A stretch of DNA of 64,000 bases from Leptidea sinapis (lineage: Eukaryota; Arthropoda; Insecta; Lepidoptera; Pieridae). The stretch spans positions 15,500,001 through 15,564,000 of the forward strand of contig NC_066273.1 of the NCBI RefSeq assembly GCF_905404315.1, given 5' to 3'. A program made the position numbers and the translations under genes. This document shows, piece by piece, positions 1 to 12,615 of the stretch. The notes beneath the pieces were generated by a model. It searched no databases and had not been told where the DNA came from. It saw only the letters and a program-made list of their open reading frames with translations. The first letter of the stretch is position 1. Each line of letters opens with the position of its first letter.

Positions 1-114
1 AAAAAGCAATTCGCTCGATTGTATGAAACGTGAAGTCATTGATATATTGACAGATGACAGCTATAATGTTGCAAAAAACGGAGAGAGCCGAAATCCAATA
101 CGTCTTAAGCAACT

Positions 115-2440
115 GTGCCCTGTGCTTCCCCGGGGCGTAAAAAGAATAGGGGAGTCCCAGGCCTAAGGGTGTCGTAAGAGGCGACTACGGGCTTTTTATA
201 AGTGGGAGAGTCACGCTGCCGTATTATGACGTCAGCACAATCGGGCCAGACTCGTCCGGGTTACTTACCACACTCGCACTGCGGAATACCGGCGTGAAGT
301 AGCGGCCTAGTGCCGCTTCGTTTCGCATAGGTTAGTGTCGAGGACCAGAGGCCATCCCGCCCTTCCCCTCCTCCATAATATGACAGCGGTGCTTAAAGAG
401 ATTTTACCCCAGGAGGGTACAGCTCAACCAGAGTCAGAATCCCTCCCCGAGCACTCTCGTTCGGGCTGCCCGTCGTATTCTGGGGAGGGCACAGTATCGC
501 GCATGTCTAAGGACAAACGGGGCAGCAACACCATGGCACCCCACTCCACTCTTACGAGAAATGTGGACTTTTGTAACATCATTGGAATTCACTCCAATTT
601 AAACGCCGTCCACCATCACCTTGAGACGGCACAGCCAGCCTTGTGTTTCCTTACGGAGACGCAGATATCTCGACCTAACGATACGTCATATTTAAAGTAC
701 CCCGGGTACAAAATTGAACATAATTTTGTGCTTGCCGGGGGTATGTGTGAACGTTCGGGAGGATATCGGCTGTCGCCGTCGCGGAAATTTTGAGGGTAGG
801 GACCTGTCTACACTCTGGCTCCGCGAAGATTTAGAGCACCGCGTCCATATCTATGCGTGTGTCTACAGGTCCCATAGTGGTAACGCAGAAACATGGATAA
901 CGCACAAACATCTCATGGGCTGCGTTCAAGCGGCAATTGACGACGTGCTTGCACAGATCCCCTTCGGGGAAATCGTAGTCTTGGGTGATTTCAACGGACA
1001 CAATGCCGAATGGCGTGGATCACGTACCACAGACTACGCTACGCATTGGCTTATGGTCTGTCCCAATTGGTTGACTCGCCAACGCGGCTCCCGGATGTGG
1101 ACAGCCACACGCCGACCTTATCAAATCTTCTGCTGACCACACATCCTGATAGTTACCAAGTCTCTGTCGACGCCCCGCTTGGAACGTCCGATCATTGCCT
1201 GGTCAGGAGTGAAGTGTCTATCCAACGTCCACTTCGCAGACCACCAGCGAACCGCCGCGTTTGGCACTACAAGTCAGCAGATTGGGATATGATGCGTTCC
1301 TCTTTTGCATCCTACCCTTGGGGCAAGGTTTGTTTCCCTTCGGATGATCCCAGTGCCTGCGCCGTTGCAGTAGCCGATGTGATAGTACCGATCGGTGGCA
1401 GATCACAGCCTTGGTTTGATGCGGTCAAAGCAGTCAGTCAAACTTGGGTTGCGGCGCTGGGCTCAAAGGATCCGAACTACATTGCTATGCAGACGACTGC
1501 ACTGGTGATGCCGTATACACGGGCCATGCAGGTCTCTCTCGGGAAATCGTCGACCAGTGCCGGGAGAAACTTGTGTCTTCTATAGAGTCCTCTATTGAGA
1601 AGGTCGCGGAATGGGCTAAATGGAACCTTGTCCAATTTATAAGAAGAAGAATTCCCCCAGCAGATTCAAAATTCCACGTTTATCACTAAAAAAACCCCAT
1701 TTGTCATATCACCGCTCTTCGACAACACTTCCCTTATAGCCCCGCCTAGGGTCGGAATACTGGGTCTCGAAATCTCTAGCGATTGCCAAATCCTTGGTCA
1801 TCTGGAGGGCAAAGCCAAATTGGCTTCGAAGAAGCTGGGCGTCATTAATAGAGCACGGCAATACTTCAAGCCGGCCCACATTCTAGCGCTCTACAAAGCG
1901 CAGGTCCGGCCACACATGGAGTATTGCTGTCATCTTTGGTCTGGCGCACCCCAGTATCAGCTCGATCCGTTTGTCCGCGTGCAACGTAGAGCAGCTCGAA
2001 TTGTCGGGGACCCAGTGCTCTGTGAACGGCTGTATCACTTGGCGTTGCGTAGAGATGTCGCTTCATTGTGTGTCTTCTACCGCATTCATCACGAGGAGTG
2101 TTCCGAAGAGCTGTTTAACCTGATTCCTGACGCCAAATTCCACCTTCGCACGACACGCCGCAAGTAAGGATAACATCCTCATCATCTGGATGTGTGGCGG
2201 TCCTCCACAGTGCGGTTTTCAAGGAGCTTTTTTCCACGTACTACAAAGCTGTGGAATGAGCTTCCTTGTGCGGTGTTTCCGGGACTATACGACATTGGTA
2301 TCTTCAAAATAAGCGCGTACACCTTCCTTAAAGGCAGGCAACGCTCCTGTGATTCCTCTGGTGTTGCAAGAGATTGTGGGCGGCGGTGATCACCTAACAC
2401 CGGGTGACCCGTACGCTCGTTTGTCCTCCTATTCCACTAT
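115..2440 (+). pseudogene. LINE-A: internally deleted non-LTR retrotransposon
   Basis: Remnant of an APE-type LINE, read in several frames. Endonuclease pieces lie at about 560-1260, with LTETQ, GDFNGHNAEW and TSDHC motifs. After a linker ending in SKDPN (about 1480) the sequence jumps to the reverse-transcriptase catalytic box HCYADD (about 1478-1495), so the fingers and most of the palm are missing. The RT C-terminus follows at 1820-2167 and, after a stop, at 2192-2389, with a motif SRSFFPRTTKLWNELP. The GC-rich leader at 120-350 looks like the family's 5' UTR. The 3' end ACGCTCGTTTGTCCTCC recurs at 23.8, 35.7 and 39.4 kb, which fixes the 3' boundary. Frameshifts and stops make it non-functional. 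Clade assignment (CR1/Daphne/Jockey-like) is from memory and uncertain. Confidence 0.85.
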
Positions 2441-3289
2441 GACAGCTGCCAGAAAACTTTACATTACCTCCATTACCAGTTAAAATTTATGGTGGTTATA
2501 TTGAGCGGCTATTGAATGCATCATGAAGGTTTATGATTTGTGTGAAGATAAAGAAGTATATGTTGTTCGCGAGTCCGGCACATCGTACTGTGGCTCGCAC
2601 GATTTTAACGGAGTGGTTGCGTTTTTGTGAGAGGAATGGATGAACGGTATTTAGATGTTTATTAATTGTTAGTTAATTACAGTAAACTTTGTATTTATTA
2701 ACTATTATTTTTGTAATATGATTAGTTTGTTTATTTGTAATTTATAACTTACTTTACTATTGTAATTGGCTCACGCCGTTTTATTAAAGTATAAATAAAT
2801 ATGTATAACTGTACATAATTAGGTATTAAAACAATCGTGTGTTGTTTATTATAAAAACCCATACTCGTCTTTAATTCCATTCGTTATGTATAGTCACATT
2901 AACTACTATTATGTACCTTTTTGATAAAAACTTCTTAAAATGTTCATCAATGAACGTATCAGAAAATTTGCGATATTGATCGTTCCCAAAATAGGACTTA
3001 CCAAATCACGATTCTCATTTGAGAAAATATATGAAAGGATAGCGTTTGGTGTGTGACATATAAATAATATAAATCACACGCGCCCTAAACCGAAACATGT
3101 CCATTTGACAAAAAGGGCGATTGCGTCAAATTTATGAGCACGTAAGCTTTCGAAATATTTACAATATTTTGAGGAGATGTTTTATTACGGTAGGTTTTGT
3201 TTTATTTATAAAGTGATAGAAAAATTAGGGATCAAGTCTGTTTTTATATTGATAGGTATTCGTGAGAATTATGACTATTACGCCCATTT
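2441..3289. other. AT-rich stretch, no feature recognised
   Basis: No convincing coding region, RNA gene or repeat boundary was seen. Confidence 0.5.
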
Positions 3290-3372
3290 TGGTCATAATT
3301 TGTTCAATCGTATCTCGAGAGGTGCGGGTTCGAATCCCGCATCGTACATAGATTTCGATATTTTTTTTTTAA
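3290..3372 (+). repeat. SINE-A fragment (tRNA-derived 3' half)
   Basis: A B-box-like GGTTCGAATCCC sits within GCGGGTTCGAATCCCGC, which forms a T-arm, followed by CATCGTAC and a T-rich tail. It matches the 3' half of the cloverleaf at 30676-30748. The D-arm half is not recognisable. Confidence 0.6.
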
Positions 3373-3745
3373 ATACTTAATCCCAGAACTACCGAAAAAT
3401 TCAATAAATTGCTGCGACTTGCTTGGTACGAGACTTTTTGTTACATCACTTTGCAAAGATAGTAGGATTTTTTAAATCAAAATTAACCTGTATATACAGG
3501 TAATACTGTAAGAGTGGTTTCTTACAACTTTTTCTCATTAAAGGTTAATTTTTAGGAAGTGGTGGTAAATATTAACTTTAACACTCATAAGAGTAATATG
3601 ACCTACATCAAAAAATAATTTTTGGTTTCAATATGTACAAAATATCAAGAAACACAACATAAAATGAGGAATCATTAAAACTTGTAGACTCTATTTCGGT
3701 TCTTGGAATAGCAGAACTTGAGAAGAGTGGGGAGCCCATATTAAG

Positions 3746-4045
3746 GTAATTCAAATATTCAAATTCAAATTCAAATATTTTTATTCAAAATAGGATGTGA
3801 AATCACTTATTGAAAGTCAAAAAACTACCACCCATTCCAAAATAGAAGAATGGGCGCAACAAACTCAGCGGGCTTTTTTTCATCAAAAATATGTTTTACA
3901 ATTAAAGTAACATTTACAAAGTAACATTTACAATTACAATTTAACTTATTATTTAATAGCCTGAGGGCGGTCGCTCCATTCCCAATGTCCAATGTTGTAA
4001 AAGCATATACATCGCCCCACAAAAGACTTGTTAACTCGACTTAGT
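3746..4045 (-). mobile_element. LINE-G 3' UTR fragment
   Basis: On the minus strand this reads as a LINE 3' end: a stretch about an ATTGGGAATGGAGCGACCGC segment, then GCGCCCATTCTTC, ending in AT-rich repeats of AAATTTGAATTTG type. I recognise this terminus from common lepidopteran LINEs. The matching coding end, in the same orientation, lies at 9088-9320, on the far side of LINE-B. Confidence 0.6.
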
Positions 4046-4844
4046 CGAGTAGTAGGCATAATTTTTTTTTTTTGCGTTTACGATCTTCACGAGTGTGAAG
4101 TTGTTCAATATACCTTTGTGTTATTTTTAATTTTAATAAATAGTTAAACGCAAATATCAGAGTTAAAATTGAAATAGGTATATAAATTAACGACTGGATT
4201 AAATGTGCTTAATAAGTTTTTTAAGAAATTGTTAATATTTACATTATATTTAAGAAAACAAAATTACTAAGTGTGTGTGTTCGCAGTAAAAACATTGACT
4301 TTTGTTTAATTCAGCAGTTATTTGGTGTTCTTATAAATTTAAAATAGTGAAAATTAAATACTCATCCCTGTGAAAGTTAATAAATATAAAGATAAGTATA
4401 AAAAAGTGTTAATAAAATAGTAAATTTTAAAAATCTAAAGCATAAATAGAGGGTAGGAGTTAAAAAACTTTGCCATTAATTCGACCTAGCATATGTGTTG
4501 ATTATTTTGCTCAATTACCAAACGCTATTTACAGTTTAAACATCACGAGCTTCGTGGCAACGTGCGTAAGTAGTGTGTTAAGCATTAACGCTGATCATCG
4601 AACTGAGTCCCTGAATCTTCGAATCCCATCCAAACCTCAGTTTTTTTTTTAATATTTTTATTGTTTTTTTTTAAATTAAATAAACTTTGTTCTTAATATT
4701 ATAGAAAATAGTGTAAAATCATTAACACTTTTGATAGAAAAATTTGTCTATCGATATAACTCTCTGCAAGACACCCGTTGACCCCAAGTTCATATCTAAC
4801 TTGTGTTATAATATTTCATATTTTAATCTCTCTCACTCTCCAAA

Positions 4845-5884
4845 ATGACTGGAAAACAACTATCCTGGGGGTGCTGTAAGATTGGTAAAGACACTGACGA
4901 TTTTATTAAATGTTTAAAATGTACAAAAGTGTATCACTATGGTTGCTTGGGTATTGACTCAAATATAAAAAATAGCAACTGGAATTGTCCAAAGTGCGGT
5001 AAATTTAAATCTAAAGGGGGCAATCATGACGAAACACCTATACGTTCAAATGCCTGCTGGTCCAGTTCAAATACACAAGAATCTAATGTTACGAAAAGAT
5101 CACACAAAAGACAAGCTCTCGGTTCTCCAACTTCACCAAGTGTACCTTCCACCGCCATGTTGGAAGAAGTACGAAACATCGTTAATGAAGTTTTTGAAAA
5201 AGAAATATCAAACTTAATGGCTAATATAAACAAAACTATAACCTTGACTGTCAGCACTTGCTTAAAAAGTATTGATAGCAAAATTGAAGAGCTCCAACGT
5301 TCAGTATCATTTATTAGCAATATGATGATATAAAAAAGGAAATTGATAAATACTCTGATATATTTGAAAAACAAAGACGTGAAAATGAATCACTTCAAAG
5401 CACTGTTACAGATCTAACGAACAAAATTAACTTAATGGAACAGCAAGCCCGTTCTAACAATATTGAAATTCAATATGTTCCTGAGTCAAAAAACGAAAAT
5501 TTAATTTCTATCACAAAACAGCTATCAAAGACAGTGGGATACGATATAACTGAAAGTAATATTTCTCATTGTACTCGTATAGCTAAAATGAATCCGAAAT
5601 CAACACGCCCACGGTCTATCATAGTCCAACTCAATAGTCCTTTGGTGCGTGATCATCTCCTAGCTGCTGTGATAAAGTTCAATAAGGGACATACAACTGA
5701 AAAATTAAATGCTTCTCATCTGGGTATACAAGGGGCTAAATGTCCTGTATATGTTTGTGAACATTTATCAACTTCAAACTACAAGTATGTTTGGGTGCGC
5801 AGCGGCAAAATATTTATGAGAAAAACCGATAACTCTGACTATAAAGTGATCACAAATATGAATTACCTTAACCAATTAACTTAA
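4845..5884 (+). pseudogene. LINE-B ORF1: PHD-like zinc finger plus FP25K-like domain
   Basis: ORF1 proteins of LINEs bind the element RNA and act as chaperones. Residues 9-53 are Cys-rich with a PHD-like order (CC, CLKC, HYGC, CPKC). A low-complexity linker with KRSHKRQ follows, then a predicted coiled coil from about residue 105. The 162-residue first segment ends at a stop at 5331-5333, while the coiled coil continues in another frame (YDDIKKEID) from about 5320, so there is one frameshift. The downstream part (5435-5884) has EQQARSNNIEIQ and VWVRSGKIFMRK, the pattern of the baculovirus-FP-like domain seen in many lepidopteran LINE ORF1 proteins. The start ATG at 4845 follows AT-rich leader and is the first good one. 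Confidence 0.8.
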
Positions 5885-5937
5885 TTAATATTGTACAAGT
5901 GCATGTAAATATGACAAAAGTTCTTCTAAATTCGATA

Positions 5938-8813
5938 CTTTAAATATTTACTACCAAAATGTGAGAGGTCTGCGTACCAAAACTCACAACTTATATAGTA
6001 ACATTTGTTGTAATAACTATGATATTATAATTCTTACCGAAACTTGGCTATGTACAGGCATTTATAATTCAGAAATATTTAATAATAATTATAATGTTTA
6101 TAGGAGAGACAGGGATCAGTTTAATTCAATAAAAAAAGGAGGTGGGGGAGTAATAGTTGCCGTTTCCAATAAATTAAATTCTAGGCGAATGAAAAACTGG
6201 GAAAGTAGGTGTGAAGACTTGTGGGTTATATTAGAATTAAACAAAAGTGAAAAAATAGCTATTTGTGCTGCTTATATTCCTCCACCAGTAAGTAAAATAG
6301 TTCTAGACAATTTCCTAGATAATTATAATCATCTCTCCGAAAGTAATACGGTTTGTTCTCTTATTGTAGGAGACTTTAATTTAAGCTGTGTAGATTGGAA
6401 CTTGGCTGACGACGTTTCTACTCAATATCACACATCTGGTATATCTAAAACCTTAATAGACTTTTGTCATGTCAACAATTTTCACCAATATAATCGAATC
6501 AAAAATAGTCAAAATAAAATATTAGATCTTGTTTTGTTTAACAGTGAGACACCGAAGATTTCAGTGGATAGTGCAATTACAGAACTAAGCAAAATTGATC
6601 CACTTCATCCACCTCTGTTTATAAACGTTAGCTATACTAAACAAGTAGGAAAAAAGTTAGGCACGAATAAATCTATGGTTAAATATAATTATGCAAGAGC
6701 TAATTTCAAGGCAATCAACGAATACCTTAGTAATTTAAATTGGAACGGTAAGCTTTCAGCTTGTGACAGCACTGATGAGATGGTGGATGTCTTATATGAC
6801 CACATCCTAACATCAATGGATCTTTACATACCTAAGATCACAATTCATAATAGTAAAAAATTTCCTCCGTGGTTCAACAAAACTTTAATCAAAAGAGTAA
6901 AAGAAAAAGAAATAGTAAGAAAAAGGTATAAAAAGTACAAAAATCCGATGGACGCGATAATATTATCAGTATTGGAGAAAAGATGTGAAAGACTATCAAC
7001 ACAATGCTATAATGCTTATATTGAATTTACTGAAGAAGCAATCGCTTCTAACTCAAAATTTTTTTGGACCTTCACAAAACGTAAAAAACAAAATGCTTCC
7101 AATTCATATCCTGCTGAAGTGACAAAAGATAATACTTGTGTATTTGATGGTCAAGGTATTTGTAATCTATTTGCATCACACTTTTCATCCATATACGTTC
7201 AGCGGAATTACAATCCATATGAAAAAAATGAAATTCTAAATAACCTAAACAATATTAAATTCAATTGTCAGTGTCTATCGTCTATACAGTTTGATCGAGA
7301 TGAGATAATTCAGAAACTTAAACATCTCGATCGTAATAAGGGTGCTGGACCTGACCAAATATCACCTGTGTACCTAATCAACTGTGCTGAGACACTTGCT
7401 CTACCACTACAAGTATTATTTAATAATTCATTAAAAACGGGAGTATTTCCTAAAAAGTGGAAAATTGCCAAGCTGGTACCAGTATACAAAAGTGGCGATA
7501 AAAAAAGTGTTACGAATTACAGACCAATTTCCATACTTTCTTTGCTTGGTAAGGTATTTGAGGCCTTAATTTAATTACGACTTTATGGCTACTTGAAAAA
7601 TACGTTTAGTGTTTACCAGCATGGCTTTATAAATAGAAGGTCGACTTGCACAAACTTGGTAAATTTTTCAGAATTATTAATAGACGCGGTTGATAAGAGG
7701 AAAAGAGTAGATGTTATCTACACTGATCTAAGTAAAGCATTCGATCTAGTGCCAATTTCCATCTTACTCTTGAAGTTATCTGTATATGGCATTGCTGGAT
7801 CAATTTAAAATTTGTTAAATTCATACCTTACTGACAGATGTTTTTACGTAGTGGCTAATGGATTTGAACCTGTAAAATACGAAATAACATCAGGAGTACC
7901 ACAAGGGTCGCATTTAGATCCTCTCCTATTTAACATATTTATCAACGACCTTCCAAACTGCTTTAAACACTGCACACCATTTCTGTTTGCTGATGACCTA
8001 AAAATTCTTAGGATAATCAATGGTCCCGATGACGTTAGCGCATTGCAGTCAGACCTAAATAGTTTATTTAGATGGTCCGAGCTTAATGGTATGATACTGA
8101 ATAAAAATAAATGCTTTCGTATAACGTTTACAAAATGCAAAAATAATATTACAACTAAATACTATTTAGATAATATGCCTCTCAGTACAGTAGATACTAT
8201 TAAGGATTTGGGTGTTATATTTGATAGCAAACTTACGTTTATACCGCACATAGACTCTATTGTAAGCAGAGCCTCTAAAATGCTGGGATTTGTAATTCGC
8301 AATGGCAAAGTTTTTAGGAACTGGCGCACGAAGATGATCCTATATAAAAGTCTCGTTGTGAGTATTTTGGAATACGGTAGTACCGTCTGGAGACCACACT
8401 ACGCTTGCCATTGTCTCAGAATCGAAAGAATTCAGAAGCGTTTTCTTTATCACTTGGCTTTCTCAATTGGGAAATCTAGATCACTCGCAACATACTCTGA
8501 AAGATTTACATATTTTAATATACTAAGTCTGAAACAACGTAGGGACATATTGGATTTACTTTTCTTATACAAAAGTATTAACAATATTTATGACAACTCC
8601 TTTCTGGTGTCTATGTTTAATTTTAGAGTGCCTAGATGCCCACGTAAACCTGTGAACTTATTTGAAAAACCATCTCGCAGAACTATTTTGGGGATCAATT
8701 CACCTGTGTCGCGATTATGCAAAATTATAAACGATTATAAATGCTTGGACCCATTCAGTGATTCATTGCCAAGGTTTCGCAAAAATGTAAAAAAATGTAT
8801 TGTAAATAAATAA
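5938..8813 (+). pseudogene. LINE-B ORF2: APE endonuclease-reverse transcriptase
   Basis: One reading frame runs from IYYQNVRGLRTK (before 5961) to the stop at 8811-8813, broken only by TAA at 7572-7574 and TAA at 7806-7808. Endonuclease motifs are TETWL, VGDFNLS and LDLVLF. RT motifs are NKGAGPDQISP, NYRPISILS, DLSKAFD, SGVPQGS and the catalytic FADD (about 7987-7998), followed by the usual C-terminal LEYGSTVWRPH region. Apart from the two stops the core motifs look intact. There is no upstream ATG in good context, so translation probably relied on reinitiation or an alternative start after ORF1. Dead as it stands, but slightly decayed. Confidence 0.88.
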
Positions 8814-9087
8814 TTTATAAGTATTCTTGATTTGTTTAATACGTTTATCTTGACTTATTTAGTAGATTTTGTTAATTTCTTAATTTCATTACATTATAGA
8901 ATGGTTGTTTTATAACTTATATTTATTTTATGTAACTATTTCACACAATATAATTTAGCATGCGGTATTCACCTTAAAAGGTAATGCATTTAGTAATAAG
9001 ACCCTTGTAAATTAGCATAATAATAATAATTATAAATGTATTATTGTAATTACCACTGGTGAATCTAAATAAATAAAATAAAATAAG

Positions 9088-9320
9088 CTTATGTCTGTTC
9101 CTGGTGTTAATATTATGGTTATGACAGTTTCTGGCAAATTCACTTATGTGCGTATGAACATACATTACATTATCAAGAATCTATTGAGAAGCAACAGTCA
9201 AGATTTTAATTTCTTTGAATTTTGCTCTCAATGATTCTTTAGGGCCTAGGTTATAAATAGCGCGAATAGCCCTCTTCTGCAGCACAAATATTGTATTAAT
9301 ATCGGCAGCGCAATACTATG
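9088..9320 (-). pseudogene. LINE-G reverse-transcriptase C-terminal fragment
   Basis: Minus-strand reading gives INTIFVLQKRAIRAIYNLG, then KESLRAKFKEIKILT and NHNINTRNRHKLI, a typical end of a Jockey/CR1-type RT. It stops abruptly at the 3' tail of LINE-B. The 3' UTR of the same kind of element, in the same orientation, lies left of LINE-B at 3746-4045. Confidence 0.75.
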
Positions 9321-10030
9321 GAAATCTCAAGAAAACTCAATACTACTTTTGCTATCACAAAAAAGTTAAATCTTATTTATATCCATAGGCATTATGTCAC
9401 ATTTTAATTTTACCATGTGAGAAAGCAGCTGATATCGAAACAATATTTAGCAAAAAAGGAAATAAGTCTTTTATTAATGCAATTTATTTTAATTCCGTCT
9501 AATGAAATATTCAGTTTATAAAAAGTTTTTAAAGTTAATTACGTTTCGTATGTTGGATACAGAAACAAACAAACTTATATATTAATATACTACAGTTCGA
9601 TAAGTACCTTAATTCCAAAGTGTAACAAGTCTGAAATTCAGTTGTTCAGAATATTTGTTCCATAATCGATAACCCACCATTACCAAACATTAAAGAGAAA
9701 CAAGTTGATAAGTGAATGCAGTTGAACACTTACTTTCAATATTAGTTTATAAGACTAGAATATTTTTGTTTCATAAACTAACAACGCGAGTTGTTTTCTT
9801 ATAGAACCCTTTTCTGAATTGTTAATGTTTGAAAGTGGGGTATCGATTTTCTGTTGTAATATACTACAACTATTATTAATTTATTTTGATTATGAGAGGA
9901 TCCTGTGAGTTTTTTCTTGTAATAAGTATGTTCTTCCTGATAATTCATTTGATAAATTCAATGATAATTTGTTATTTAAAAGTGAGATACCTCGCTTCTG
10001 GGGTTAATTATACAAATAAAATTTGTAACC
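9321..10030. other. AT-rich stretch, no feature recognised
   Basis: No coding region or known repeat was recognised in this interval. Confidence 0.5.
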
Positions 10031-10080
10031 ATTTTTAAACGATGCGGGACTCGAACCCGCGACTCTTGGGTGGAACATCC
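10031..10080 (-). repeat. SINE-A fragment, minus strand
   Basis: On the minus strand it reads GCGGGTTCGAGTCCCGCATCG, a T-arm plus acceptor half, followed by the tail motif AAATTTTATTTG-like sequence shared with the pair at 30.6 kb. Only the T-arm side is clear. Confidence 0.6.
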
Positions 10081-10451
10081 ATTCCATTTTGACGTATATA
10101 TATACATAGAATCCAGATAATATACTTTAATGTACACTCATGCGTGCAAAAATATGTAATGTGGCAGAAACGTATCTCAGTGGTATGGCAATACTTAATT
10201 GTACTTTTTAACGTTATATAAATGCCACCATTACCACCAATATCAGCATATTGCTGAGGTGAAACCGAATGTTGCAATATCTATAGTAGGTAATAAATAG
10301 TACAGAACAAATAACTAATCTTAACAATAATTGTAGGTTAAATAATTAAAAAAAATACTTAATAATTAATTGATAAATATTTTATTTGTTGAGATTTAAT
10401 TTATACCGAATCGTGCTACAGTGCAATAAATATTACGAGTAGATATAATTA

Positions 10452-11665
10452 GGTCACACTAAAAGTTTTCCGTGACTTAAAAAACAAGATATAACCAAAA
10501 TATTATGTTTATTGCTTTTCAAAATACTCCCCTTTACATTTTAAACATTCATGTGATCGAACCATTTTTTAAAACAGGAGTCCTCTACAGATATGAAGTC
10601 ATGTTTCTACGTGCTGATTGAACGCTATCACTGCCTCTTTGGAATTGGTAAAAGTGAAACCTTTCATCAAATCTTTGATTTTGCGGAAAATACAGAAATC
10701 GCAGGGTGGGTGACGAGTTGTACTTTTTCGTTAGCTAAAACTTACTTAGTTTTGTTGGCCGTGTGTGAAGAAGCGTTGTCATGATGTTATTTATACGCGG
10801 CTTTTTGGTCGTCTTTCGCGGACTTCTTTAACAGCCTGGGTAAACAAATGGTAGAATACCACTGGGCATACTCTTTTGATCTTCAAGTGGAATTGTGCAG
10901 ATGGGACTCGTAGCTGAGAAAAAAAATGCGATCATTTTGTTACGACGTTTCTGGCGGCCTGCCTTAATTTGTTGGCCTGTTCTCATTTTCAAACACCCAT
11001 TCACAAGAATGCTGTTTTTTTTCGTGTTCAAAACAATGAATCGACGTTTCGTCTCCTGTGACAATGTTATAAAGACCATTAGAATGTTCGTGGTTATACT
11101 TCATTAGCATCTGTGAGCACCACTCCACACGAGGCCGCTTCTGCTCCGCTGTAAGTTCTTGAGGGATCCAACAAAGTTTCCGAACTTTCAATTCTTCATG
11201 TAAAATTTTCGCTGATACCAATCCCCAATAGTCCTCGAATTGTCTCATAGATAATCCGCGGGTTTTCTTCAATTAGCCGCTTAACAGTAGCCACATTATT
11301 TTTGTTGACGGCAGTTGAAGGCAGCCCTTCACGAAATTCGTTATGTAAAGAAACCCGACCTCTTTCAAATTCAGCAATCCATCGCCTCACGGTGTTCAAG
11401 CAGGGTATTTCTCTCCCAAAAGCATATTGAAGACGAGCGGCACAGTCTTGCGGAGAACTTTTAAAATCATAAAAAATCATCGCTCTAAAATCTTTTCGAC
11501 TTTATTCTATTTTCGTTGCGTACGTAGAACTTTGATGAGTGATAAAATATAATTGGCAAATGATTTCCCGTCAATTATTTTTTTTATTACTAAGAAAACC
11601 TTCTTTGCAACTTTCGAAATTGAAATATTTCCGTTTAGCTAGAAGTGCAAAACTTTTAGTGTGCC
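10452..11665 (-). mobile_element. mariner transposon, decayed
   Basis: Terminal inverted repeats are GGTCACACTAAAAGTTTT at the left (10452) and its complement AAAACTTTTAGTGTGCC at the right (11649-11665). A TA dinucleotide flanks the left end at 10450-10451. The right flank is blurred (CCATGTA). The length of about 1.2 kb and the transposase on the minus strand fit the mariner family. Confidence 0.85.
10510..11480 (-). pseudogene. mariner transposase, frameshifted
   Basis: A mariner DD34D transposase catalyses cut-and-paste movement at TA sites. The N-terminal HTH part (WIAEFERGR, then LIEENPRI) is read from 11480 to about 11225. After a frameshift comes LCWIPQELTAEQK and TGDETSIHCFE, which carries the first catalytic Asp (about 11090-11040). 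The region with the second Asp (HHDNA-like, near 10770-10790) and the third Asp (HPPCDFCIF, near 10690) follows in other frames. Between HPP and CDF the usual YSPDLA segment is missing. The C-terminus KDLMKGFTFTNSKEAVIAF is still readable near 10620-10670. It has several frameshifts and cannot be active. Confidence 0.85.
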
Positions 11666-12615
11666 CCATGTATAATAATATCGAAATTTGTACGTATCAT
11701 TTAATATCCAATCTAAGATGCATTAATACCATGCTGTCGATAGTACAACAGCTTATCGGATTATTGTGACGTCATCGCAGGTGCTCCCCTGAATGGTGGA
11801 TCTTAATAAAGCCCGTCACATTTCAGAGTATATTGTAAGGGGCTTATACAGCATTAGTACCTTTGTTGATCTCTTACAAGTACCCTACTCATATCATAAT
11901 AATAGTTATTAATCTGTTTGTTCATTATTTATTCGTACGAGAACTCAAAGACAAACTGAATTCAATATTTAAATTGACTTTAAATAAGCTCTATTGAATC
12001 TTTAAATTTTCTTCGATCATACAAAGGAGTAAAAATCTTAGCAACCAGGCTCAAGGCTGTCATACGGGGCATGTTACCTGCTTGGCACCTTTTGACAGCA
12101 ACTAATTGAATATTCTATTGACAAAATTAAATCGTAAACCACCTTAATGTCATTTTCCTAAAGTCATAATAAACAAGAAGGTCTAAATTCGCTTGAACAT
12201 ACAATTCATAAGTAATTGTTATCATTTTATTACATACTGACAGTCTACCAATCGTCATACAATTTTTTTTTTTGAGCTATATAATATATGCCTACAAGAG
12301 ATTTCCACGTATATAGTCACTCATCACGATATCTCTGGAACCATAAGGCGTAGAGACTTGAAATTTGGTAGGAATACTCCACCTTTACGATAATCCACCC
12401 ACATTTTTTTTTATTATGAACAGAACAACGTCTGTCGAGTCTGCTAGTCTAAATATAAACCTAACTGTTATTATTACTTTAAAATAATTATCAGCAAAAT
12501 GTGTCATGACACAATTACTCGATGGTATAGCTCCAGCAGCCTCGTTCTTCGTTCGTAAAAAGAACATTTCAGCAACAAATAACAACTTTAACCATTATTA
12601 CAAAACAGGAAGATC
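11666..12615. other. Noncoding stretch with a dispersed-repeat piece
   Basis: About 12270-12385 resembles a common lepidopteran repeat (ATCTCTGGAACCATAAGGCG, then GACTTGAAATTTGGTAGGAA). Nothing else is recognised. Confidence 0.4.

Larger units (their letters stand above)
4060..9087 (+). mobile_element. LINE-B: near full-length non-LTR retrotransposon
   Basis: A two-ORF LINE with a long 5' leader (from about 4060-4460, exact start not visible), ORF1 at 4845-5884, ORF2 at about 5938-8813 and a 3' UTR ending in an AAATAAATAAAATAAAATAA tail at 9068-9087. Only one frameshift in ORF1 and two stops in ORF2 are apparent, so it is a young copy. The gene order and the APE endonuclease followed by RT place it in the Jockey/CR1 group of LINEs. 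Right after the tail the sequence becomes an older LINE read on the minus strand, which suggests a nested insertion. No target-site duplication could be found by eye. Confidence 0.85.
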
